A stretch of 11,667 bases of DNA from a candidate division TA06 bacterium. GTDB taxonomy: Bacteria > Ratteibacteria > UBA8468 > MWAK01. Positions 1 through 7,103 of the stretch are shown here, piece after piece; the stretch's first letter is position 1, and each line of letters begins with the position of its first letter. The notes under the pieces were generated by a model. That model was not told the origin of the DNA. It did no database searches and was given only the letters and a program-made list of their open reading frames with translations. Both the position numbers and the translations under genes were made by a program. The DNA lies in assembly GCA_022704925.1 (NCBI GenBank), contig JAKJFK010000034.1:1-11667 (forward strand). Direction: 5' to 3'.

Positions 1-848
1 GGCCCGCCGGTTACGGCACCGGTCTGAAGGTGCGCGAGTCGGAGACCGGCCTGCGCCTGGAGGGCCGGTCCGGCTACCTCGGCCTGGACCGTTTCAACGG
101 CGGCGGCCTGGCCGGCTGGGAGCTGCGTTCCTTCGCCCCCTTCGCCCGGCTGGGCCGGCTGGAATTCAACAGCCGCTGGCAGGAGGCGCCCCTGGTGGAT
201 GAGGTGCCGGCCCGCTTCACCTGGCGGACACTCCCCTTCGGCGTCCAGGTCCGGGCCGATTTCCGGATCGGCGGCCTCGACTTCCGGCGGACCTGGCTGG
301 TGGCCAACGACCTGGCGACCTGCCAGATGCGCCTCCACTGCTTTCACCGTTCCTTCAGTTACCTGGCCCCGGCGGTTTACCGGCTCAACCCGGCCGCCTT
401 CGGCCGGCGCGGCCGCTTCCTGATGGTGGCCGAGGGCGGCACCCGGGTGGCTGCCGAGCCGCTGGCCCGGTTTCACCAGATCCATCACCTCGGTTCGGAA
501 CTGGTCGGCTTCGCGGCGGCCGGCGGCCTGGCCGGCCTGGCCGTCAACCGGCTGGTCTCCTCGCCGATACTGCGCCGCCGGCCGCTCTCCGGGACCTTCA
601 TCCTGATGGATTCGCGGCCGATCGGCGCCGCCGACAACGCTTATCCCTACCAGTTTGCCCGGGAGCCGGAGCTGGAACTGACCCTGCGCCTGGCGGTCGG
701 TTCCGAGCCGCTCCCGACCTTCCGGGCCTGGCAGTCCTTCCAGGACCGCCCGGCCCTGCTGCGGTTCGGGCGGCCGCCCCTCCAGCCGAGCCGGCTGGAG
801 TGGACGAAAGAGATCGCCGGCTTGACCGAGGTCAACCCTTACTTCTGA
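1..848 (+). CDS. Hypothetical beta-rich protein, C-terminal part (5' end outside window)
   Basis: The reading frame (first full codon at base 3) is open from the left edge to TGA at 846-848. A GTG at 30 could start translation, but nothing resembling a ribosome binding site precedes it, so the gene most likely begins upstream. I do not recognise the family. The visible ~281 residues are rich in alternating hydrophobic/charged segments and aromatic residues, as in an all-beta fold, with no membrane segment and no obvious catalytic motif. By eye, the stretch from about base 270 to 720 runs parallel to the N-terminal domain of the last gene in the window: a 'DFRRTW' strand followed by a 'YRLN' segment, then FHQIHH (near 470) against FHFETQ, then a 'LELTLRLAVG' strand against 'MTLEVGLW'. 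This suggests a galactose-mutarotase-like beta-sandwich, which is inference only. It ends 11 bases before the next gene, so it is probably co-transcribed. Confidence 0.8.
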   Translation, partial: PAGYGTGLKVRESETGLRLEGRSGYLGLDRFNGGGLAGWELRSFAPFARLGRLEFNSRWQEAPLVDEVPARFTWRTLPFGVQVRADFRIGGLDFRRTWLVANDLATCQMRLHCFHRSFSYLAPAVYRLNPAAFGRRGRFLMVAEGGTRVAAEPLARFHQIHHLGSELVGFAAAGGLAGLAVNRLVSSPILRRRPLSGTFILMDSRPIGAADNAYPYQFAREPELELTLRLAVGSEPLPTFRAWQSFQDRPALLRFGRPPLQPSRLEWTKEIAGLTEVNPYF

Positions 849-849
849 C

Positions 850-854
850 GGAGG
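850..854 (+). promoter_or_regulatory. Ribosome binding site (GGAGG) fixing the start of the LamG/GH2 gene
   Basis: GGAGG lies five bases before the ATG at 860. The same frame is open further upstream to an ATG at 800, but that start would overlap the previous gene by 49 bases and put 20 charged residues in front of a clean signal peptide. The site therefore supports 860 as the real start. Confidence 0.75.
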
Positions 855-859
855 CGGAA

Positions 860-3800
860 ATGAAGAGAATCTGGCTGTTGGGTTCGCTGGCCTTCTTTCT
901 TGCGGCGCCGCGGGTATCCGGCGCCGACCTGCCCGGCGGCGCCCGGGTGCTCTTCTATCTCCCCTTCGAGAACGAGCTGACCGCCATCACCCCGGCCCGG
1001 GAGCTGGAACCGGAGGCCGGCGTCGACGTGGTGGACGACCTGAGCCAGAGCGTGACCATCGGCGAACTGGCCAGGGGCAAACAGATCGTGGTGGGCGACA
1101 AGCAGATCTCCGGCGGCGATTCCCGGATTGCCTACGAGGACGGGCTGCGCGGCCGGTCGGTGCGCCTGCGCACCCGGCTCACCTACGCGGCCCCCTGGCT
1201 GAAGGAGCAGCCCGAGGGGACCATCACCCTCTGGTATCGGAACCCCAACTGGCGGGTGACGACCTGGAACGTGCCGGCCATGCTGACCACCGCCCAGCCG
1301 GACCGGGCCAAGACCTCGGCCTTCCAGACGCCCATCTCCTGGTGGATCTTCAACCGGCTCACCGCGCCGCCGGAGCAGGGCAACAGCCGCTGGTACCACT
1401 GGACCATCGAGTTTGACGAGCACCCGCGCAATATTTCCCCGCGCGAAAAGGACGACGACCGGTGGCACTTCTGGGCGCTGCGCTGGAACCGGGCCGCCGG
1501 CCTGCTGGAGGTCATCGACGACGGCCAGGTCCGGGATATCTCCAGGTATGCCAACCGGCTGGAGCCGGGGCGCGATTTCTGGCTCGAGACCTACCGCGGC
1601 CACACCACCCAGGTCTACGAGGACGTCGGCCACATCAAGTTCGAAGAGGTCTTCCTGGGCAGCCTCCACCTGGCCCGTTTCTGCGAGGTGGGGCTGGACG
1701 AGATCTTCGTGCTCGACAAGGCCCTCTCCCGCGAGGAACTGGCCGCCGCCTGCCGGCGCGGCCTCCAGGGGCAGCCGACCTGGCCGGCGGAGGCGGTTCC
1801 CAAGCCGGCCCAGCGCCTCTCCGAGGGACTTGATTTGGCCGCCCTCGATCCGGCCCGGCCCGGCCTTCCGGCCGAGGTGGATTGGAGCAGCCAGGGGGCG
1901 GTCGCCGAACGGAGCGCCACCCAGGAGAAGGTCTGCCTGAACGGCTACTGGCGCTTCCAGCCGGTCGCCGACCGTTTCACCCGGCCCGATCCGCAGCAAT
2001 GGTCTTATGTCCGGCTGCCCGGTCTCTGGGGCGAAAAGTCCTACCTGCTCGACCCGGCCAAGCTGCGCGCCCGGGCCAACTGGAACGGCAAGCCGCTGGC
2101 CGGTTACGAACTGGTCTGGCTGGAACGGGAGGTGGAAGTCCCGGCCAACCAGGCGGGCCGCCGTTTCTTCTTAAGTTTCGACCGGGTCGATGAGGACCTG
2201 ACTCGTTTCGACCTCTACATCAACGGCCGCTTCGTGCGCCGTTTCCGCAATTACGGGCCGGGCCGGACCGACATCACCGGCTGGATCCAGCCGGGCCAGC
2301 GGAACCGGCTGCTCCTGGGCGTCGAAAAGAAGGACCGGTTCCTCTTCGACCTTTACCTGGAGTCGCGTCAGTTGACCAAGGTTTCGGTCCACGATCCCTA
2401 TGTCGTCTCCGAGTACCGCAAGAAGGCGGTCACCGTCCAGTTCGACCTGGAAAACCACACCGACCAGCCGCAGACCTACACCTACGGGGTCGAGTTCTGC
2501 GAGTGGCCCTCGGGCCGCCAGGTCCACACCCTGAAGGGCGCGACCCTGACCATCGGGCCGAAGCGGTCCGAGGTGGCCTCGGTCAGCGGCCCCTGGCCCA
2601 ACCCGCACTGCTGGTCCATTTACGATCCCTTCCTCCACACGGCCCGGGTCCTGGTCCGGGACGGCCGGGGGCGGACGCTGGATACCGGGCTGCCGGTCCG
2701 TTTCGGCTACCGCGAACTCTGGAGCGAGAACGGCTGGCTCTTCCTGAACGGGGTCAAGATGCAGATCCGCGGCATCGGGCAGCCGCACGGGAACATCGGT
2801 TACGACAATCCGATCGATTACTCCGACATGAACCGGCTGGCCGTCCAGTACATCACGGCCATGAAAAAGGTCAACCAGTACTGGAAGCGGGAGATCAACT
2901 GGTACGGCTGCGACAGCTTCCTGGAGGCGGCCGACCGGATGGGCTTCTTCGTCACCCTCCGGATGTCCGGCACCGGCTTCCAGGCCGAGACCCTCTGGGC
3001 CGGCAATCCCTCGTCTCAGCAGAAGGCGCTGGCCACGGCCCGCTGGCTGCGCAACCACCCGTCGGTGGCCTCCTTCATAGTGCGCCAGTCGGGCAATTAC
3101 GCCCAGACGGACACGACTCCCTACGGCGAGACCGCCTTCTGGTGGGAGAACTTCAAGGAGGATGCCTCCTGGGATGCCTACCACCGGGTCTGGGAGGAGT
3201 TCGTGGCCCCGCTCCGCGAAACCAGCCCGAGCATCCTCTTTTCCGGCATGTGGCTTCCCTACGGCCAGGACCTGGGGCCGAGCGGAACCAAGTTCGGTTA
3301 CGGCGTCTCCCTCCAGTCGCGCGAGGAGATGCCGCGCTTCTGGTCCGGCCGGGGCCTGGCCCGCTACCACGCCGAGGAGGGCTGGCCCCAGATTTCGCGC
3401 TACAGCTGGGATGCCACCGGCCAGGACGACCTGTCCAAGTACTACGAGCTTTACTGGCCCAACATGAGCCAGGTTACCGAAGAACTGGCCGCCATGTACT
3501 TCGGGGACCTTCCCTACGACCAGGCGGCGTCGAGCGGGAACGGCTTCGGCTCCCTCTGGAAGAAGGATTCCGACGGCCAGGGCCGCTTCAGCTGGGAGTA
3601 CGTCAGCAAGAACCAGGTGGTCGGCCTTCCCTATTCGCGCAAGTTCACCGGGCCGTTCGAGACGCCGGGTTACGTGAAGCTGCGCTCCCTCTTTCCCCAC
3701 AACACCATCCGTTCCTGGCGCTGGTACGGCTACGGGTACTGGGAGCATACCGAGTCCGGGGTCTATTTTGAGGACAGCTGGAACTTTTTGAACAAGGAGC

Positions 3801-5797
3801 CCGAAAAATTCACCCGGACGCTGGATAATATCCGGCGGCGGCCCGGCCTCTTCATCGATAAGGCCCGGAGCGATACCCGGCTGGTGGCCGATTACGCCAC
3901 CCTGGCCGGGGCTTCGATACCTCTTTCGGAGGTCGGCGCGGTGGCCGAGAAGGTCACCCGTCCGCTGGCCGCCTTCGTGCTCGGCTGGCCGGACAGCGTC
4001 CGCAAGGACCACGCCTTCTACGCCGGCGAACTGATCCGCAAGCAGGTCGGGATTTTGAACGAGTATCCCGGGCCGCTGGCGGGCGAGGTGCGCTGGAACT
4101 TCCAGGAACGGGAGAACGGCCGGCCGGTTTACCAGGGTGTCATCCCGCTCGACTTCCGGAACGGGGACAACCAGTGCGTCGGAATCGAATTCCGGGCGCC
4201 GGCGGTGAAGGCCAAAACCCGCTACCGGCTCTGCCTCGACACTCTTCGGCGGGAGGCGTCCGGCCGGCTGGCGAGCGTCCACGACGACGCCTTTGACATC
4301 GAGGTCTTTCCGCCCCGGAGCGCGCCGGCCATCAGCGGCAAGATCGGTCTCATTGATACCGGTGCCGCCGGCAGCCTGTTCCAGATCGCCGGCATCCCCT
4401 TCGCGCCGGTCACCGAGAAGTCGAACCTGGCCGAGTACGACCTGCTGGTCATCGGCCGCGGCCGGACCTCGGAGGCGACCCGGGCGCTGCTCAAAAAACT
4501 GGAGCTGCCGAAGCACCTGGCCGCCGGCCTGAACCTGCTGGTTCTGGAACAGGAGGGCGAGGTGCTGGAACGGACCGGCCAGGAGGACTGGCCCCGGCGC
4601 GCCTGGAAGGAGCGCGGCGACCGGCCGGAACTGCTCAGTTTCGGTTTGCGCCAGGAGCGCCAGTCCTTCCGGAACGTCTTCATCCGGGTTCCCGGCCACC
4701 GGCTCTTCGTCGGCCTCTCCGACGAGGATTTCGCCAACTGGCGCGGGGCCAGCAACCTGATACCGCCTTACACCAAGGAATACTGGTACCGGGCCGAATC
4801 CGGCCGCAGCCGGCGCAATGCCAACGCTTCCAACTTCGGGGACGTGGTTACCTACGCGCTGGAGAAGCCGCAGGGCGGGAATTTCGTCTCCCTGGTGGAC
4901 GCCGGGTTCGACCTGCTTCAGTCGGCCCTGCTGGAGGAGATCCGGCCCCACGGCCGGACGCTTTACTGCCAGTTGAACGTCAGCAACCGCTACGGGGTTG
5001 ACCCGGCCGCCACCCTGCTGGTTGACCGGCTGGTCGCCTATGCCCTCGAGAAACCGGCGCCCCTGGTCGGCCGGGCGGTCCGGCTGGCCGGCGCCGGCTG
5101 GGATCGGGTCCTGGCCGGTCTACCCTTCGACCTGGCCGCGGCCGGTTCGAACCTGTCCGCCTCGGATCTGAAGAATTACAATCTGCTGGTGGCGGGCATC
5201 GGCCGCCCCCGGATCGAGGTCTTCGACGATAAGAACAAGTTCGCCGGCCAGGAGGCGGTCCCGGGCCGCCCCGGCCAGGACCCGGTCCTGGACTGGCTCG
5301 GCCGCAACCGGCGCGAAGTGGCCGATTTCGTGGAGAAGGGCGGCGCGGTGCTGGTGCTTCCGGTCCAGTCGGCGGCCGAACTGGAGTGGCTGCCCTTCGA
5401 ACTGAAGCTGGAACCGGTCAAGTTCTTTGCCGCCGCGCCGGGCGATTTCTTCGCCAGCGGCGCCATCGGCCCGGCCGACCTCTACTACCGGCGCGCCCTG
5501 GAACTGCCGGTCCCGGCCGGCCTGCCCGCCGGCAGCCGGAGCACCCGCCCGGCCATCCTGGCCCGGGTTCCCTACGGCCGGGGCGAGTTCATCTTCGCCC
5601 AGCTGCACCCGAAATCGATCAGCGGCAACTGGGCCGAGTCGAAACTGGCCCGCGTCCTCTCGACCATCCTGACCGAGCGGGGCGTGGCCGACCGGCTGGA
5701 CCTCGACCCGCTCGGCCGCGGTTACGGACCGGGCGGCTATCCCTACCAGGTCGGGACGCCGGTCTACTTTGATCCCTACCTGAGCACCGACTGGTGA
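860..5797 (+). CDS. Secreted LamG / glycoside hydrolase family 2-like protein with tandem amidotransferase-like C-terminus
   Basis: 1645 residues. Residues 1-22 form a signal peptide (MKR, hydrophobic core, cleavage after VSGA), so it is exported. About 28-300 is a concanavalin-A/LamG-like domain ending in the typical 'GLDEIFVLDKALSREEL' segment (from 278). About 345-500 is a GH2 sugar-binding jelly roll (NGYWRF at 361, 'YINGRFV', 'GVEKKD'), then an Ig-like segment. The TIM-barrel-like region begins around 628 (FLNGVKMQIRGIG) with FLEAADRMGFFV at 687 and NHPS at 732. GH2 enzymes carry a Glu after GN in the NHPS region; here the order is SGN-Tyr747, so the acid/base is missing. AEEG at 838-841 resembles the nucleophile motif (SE-F/Y-G), giving E839 as candidate. 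Residues ~1160-1400 and ~1403-1640 are two Rossmann-like ThuA/glutamine-amidotransferase-type domains without an evident catalytic Cys. The family normally hydrolyses beta-galactosides, mannosides or glucuronides; the substrate here is unknown and enzyme activity is uncertain. The next gene starts 4 bases downstream. Confidence 0.93.
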   Translation: MKRIWLLGSLAFFLAAPRVSGADLPGGARVLFYLPFENELTAITPARELEPEAGVDVVDDLSQSVTIGELARGKQIVVGDKQISGGDSRIAYEDGLRGRSVRLRTRLTYAAPWLKEQPEGTITLWYRNPNWRVTTWNVPAMLTTAQPDRAKTSAFQTPISWWIFNRLTAPPEQGNSRWYHWTIEFDEHPRNISPREKDDDRWHFWALRWNRAAGLLEVIDDGQVRDISRYANRLEPGRDFWLETYRGHTTQVYEDVGHIKFEEVFLGSLHLARFCEVGLDEIFVLDKALSREELAAACRRGLQGQPTWPAEAVPKPAQRLSEGLDLAALDPARPGLPAEVDWSSQGAVAERSATQEKVCLNGYWRFQPVADRFTRPDPQQWSYVRLPGLWGEKSYLLDPAKLRARANWNGKPLAGYELVWLEREVEVPANQAGRRFFLSFDRVDEDLTRFDLYINGRFVRRFRNYGPGRTDITGWIQPGQRNRLLLGVEKKDRFLFDLYLESRQLTKVSVHDPYVVSEYRKKAVTVQFDLENHTDQPQTYTYGVEFCEWPSGRQVHTLKGATLTIGPKRSEVASVSGPWPNPHCWSIYDPFLHTARVLVRDGRGRTLDTGLPVRFGYRELWSENGWLFLNGVKMQIRGIGQPHGNIGYDNPIDYSDMNRLAVQYITAMKKVNQYWKREINWYGCDSFLEAADRMGFFVTLRMSGTGFQAETLWAGNPSSQQKALATARWLRNHPSVASFIVRQSGNYAQTDTTPYGETAFWWENFKEDASWDAYHRVWEEFVAPLRETSPSILFSGMWLPYGQDLGPSGTKFGYGVSLQSREEMPRFWSGRGLARYHAEEGWPQISRYSWDATGQDDLSKYYELYWPNMSQVTEELAAMYFGDLPYDQAASSGNGFGSLWKKDSDGQGRFSWEYVSKNQVVGLPYSRKFTGPFETPGYVKLRSLFPHNTIRSWRWYGYGYWEHTESGVYFEDSWNFLNKEPEKFTRTLDNIRRRPGLFIDKARSDTRLVADYATLAGASIPLSEVGAVAEKVTRPLAAFVLGWPDSVRKDHAFYAGELIRKQVGILNEYPGPLAGEVRWNFQERENGRPVYQGVIPLDFRNGDNQCVGIEFRAPAVKAKTRYRLCLDTLRREASGRLASVHDDAFDIEVFPPRSAPAISGKIGLIDTGAAGSLFQIAGIPFAPVTEKSNLAEYDLLVIGRGRTSEATRALLKKLELPKHLAAGLNLLVLEQEGEVLERTGQEDWPRRAWKERGDRPELLSFGLRQERQSFRNVFIRVPGHRLFVGLSDEDFANWRGASNLIPPYTKEYWYRAESGRSRRNANASNFGDVVTYALEKPQGGNFVSLVDAGFDLLQSALLEEIRPHGRTLYCQLNVSNRYGVDPAATLLVDRLVAYALEKPAPLVGRAVRLAGAGWDRVLAGLPFDLAAAGSNLSASDLKNYNLLVAGIGRPRIEVFDDKNKFAGQEAVPGRPGQDPVLDWLGRNRREVADFVEKGGAVLVLPVQSAAELEWLPFELKLEPVKFFAAAPGDFFASGAIGPADLYYRRALELPVPAGLPAGSRSTRPAILARVPYGRGEFIFAQLHPKSISGNWAESKLARVLSTILTERGVADRLDLDPLGRGYGPGGYPYQVGTPVYFDPYLSTDW

Positions 5798-5801
5798 GCG
5801 G

Positions 5802-7091
5802 ATGAAGACAACGGACCAGGTAAGGGATTATATCCGGGAGAGCCGCGAAATAGGCCTGGGGTTGCTCAAGCCCTCGGCTTGCGATCTGGAGCACGGGCTG
5901 GAACTGCACGCCGAATCCGTGATCTGCGACGCCTACGGTTTCTCGCCGCGGGCGGCCCTGGATTCGGAGGCGCTCAACGCCCTGGTCGAGGCGGGCGCCT
6001 CGGCGGTCGAGTTCCGGGAGGCCCAGGAGGAGATGATTATGACCCGCTGCCTGACCGATGCCGGGCAGCGGGCCGAGTTCCAGGCCGCCTGGGAGGCCGC
6101 CGGGGTCACCTGCCTGTTTCAGAATGCCGGCACCGAGGACCGGCCGCCGCTGGCGATGCTCAAGCGCCTGGCCCACTATACCCTGGTCACCGACCTGCTG
6201 GACGGGTTCATCGAGAAGGCGGTCACGCCCGGGGCTATCCCGGCGGCCAAGGCGGCCGGCCGCCGCTGCCTCTACCTGACCTGCAACGGCCTGCCCCTGC
6301 CGGGCCGGCTGGTCTCGGTGGCCGAGGAGTTGAGCCTGCTTAAAATCTTCTTCGAACTCGGCTGCCGGATGATGCACCTGACCTACAACCGGCGCAACCT
6401 GCTGGGCGACGGCTGCGGGGAGAGCGCCGACGCCGGCCTGAGCGATTTCGGCCGCCAGGCCATCGCCGAGATGAACCGGGCCGGCCTGATCGTCGACGTC
6501 GCCCACTCCGGCCAGCGGACCAGCCTGGAGGCGGCCCGGGCTTCGGCCCGGCCGGCGGTGGCCAGCCACTCGGTCTGCGCCGGCCTGAACGACCATATCC
6601 GGGGCAAGGGCGACGATGTCGTCCGGGCTCTGGCCGACAGCGGCGGATACATCGGCATCTGCGGCGTGCCGCAGTTCCTGGGCGGCCGCGGCGACATCAC
6701 CGCCTTTCTCGACCACATCGACTACGCGGTCGGCCGGTTCGGTGACGATCACGTGGCCATCGGGACGGACCGGGCCTACCACTCGGTCCTGAGCCAGTCC
6801 GAGCGGGCCCGGCTGGGGCCGGTTCCCGCCGGGTCCAACAACTGGCAGTCGCTCTGGCCGGCCGGCAGCCTTCCCTACCGGCCCGACTGGCAGAAGCCGG
6901 AGCAGCTCCGGAGCCTGGAGTGGACCAACTGGCCCCTTTTCACGGTGGGCCTGGTCCAGCGCGGCCACTCCGACGAGCGGATCCGGAAGATCATCGGCCT
7001 CAATGTCCTGCGGGTGGCCCGGGCCAACTTCCCCTATGACCGCTATCCCGGCCTGGCCGTTCCGGAGACCGGCGCCGCGCCGGCCGATTGA
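5802..7091 (+). CDS. Peptidase family M19 (membrane/renal dipeptidase-like) protein, atypical metal site
   Basis: 429 residues, about normal length for M19. Family signatures are clear: 'RMMHLTYNRRN' (190-200), 'GLSDFGRQAIAEMN', 'LIVDVAHSG' with H235, 'PAVASHS' with H256, 'DSGGYIGICG', 'DHVAIGTD' with D323, and the C-terminal 'NWPLFTVGLVQRGHSDE' and 'IIGLNVLRVARANF'. Classical members hydrolyse dipeptides with two zinc ions. The N-terminal metal motif D-x-H-x-D is D43-A-Y45-G-F47 here, the bridging Glu region reads FQN (106-108), and the usual LTH is LTY195. Three of the usual ligand sites are therefore altered. I recall LTYN as a recurrent variant among bacterial M19 relatives, so this may be an established subfamily rather than decay. 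There is no signal peptide, so it is probably cytoplasmic. It starts 4 bases after the preceding stop with only a weak Shine-Dalgarno (GAGCGG), suggesting translational coupling. Its role may be cleavage of an amide or related bond in imported breakdown products; this is inference. Confidence 0.93.
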   Translation: MKTTDQVRDYIRESREIGLGLLKPSACDLEHGLELHAESVICDAYGFSPRAALDSEALNALVEAGASAVEFREAQEEMIMTRCLTDAGQRAEFQAAWEAAGVTCLFQNAGTEDRPPLAMLKRLAHYTLVTDLLDGFIEKAVTPGAIPAAKAAGRRCLYLTCNGLPLPGRLVSVAEELSLLKIFFELGCRMMHLTYNRRNLLGDGCGESADAGLSDFGRQAIAEMNRAGLIVDVAHSGQRTSLEAARASARPAVASHSVCAGLNDHIRGKGDDVVRALADSGGYIGICGVPQFLGGRGDITAFLDHIDYAVGRFGDDHVAIGTDRAYHSVLSQSERARLGPVPAGSNNWQSLWPAGSLPYRPDWQKPEQLRSLEWTNWPLFTVGLVQRGHSDERIRKIIGLNVLRVARANFPYDRYPGLAVPETGAAPAD

Positions 7092-7093
7092 AG

Positions 7094-7099
7094 AAGGAG
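7094..7099 (+). promoter_or_regulatory. Ribosome binding site (AAGGAG) of the heparinase II/III gene
   Basis: AAGGAG in the 12-base gap after the M19 gene, four bases before the ATG at 7104. It supports that start; no room exists for a separate promoter in the gap. Confidence 0.7.
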
Positions 7100-7103
7100 A
7101 GGA

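Noticed and set aside
800-859. Upstream ATG at 800 as the start of the LamG/GH2 protein
   Set aside because: It would overlap the first gene and bury the signal peptide behind 20 charged residues; GGAGG before 860 fits better.
839-1999. Antisense open frame of 386 codons at the start of the LamG/GH2 gene
   Set aside because: Same GC-driven shadow effect; it overlaps the signal peptide and LamG region of a well-supported gene.
2503-3771. +1 shadow frame of 422 codons inside the GH2 region, which might suggest an overlapping gene or frameshift
   Set aside because: Its translation is Arg/Pro/Gly/Leu-rich without motifs, while the main frame continues uninterrupted GH2-like sequence across the whole stretch.
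2171-4951. Long antisense open frame (926 codons) opposite the LamG/GH2 gene
   Set aside because: It mirrors the codon structure of a clearly real gene. In such GC-rich DNA stop codons are rare in the antisense frame, and the translation is Gly/Ala/Pro/Val-rich without recognisable domains.
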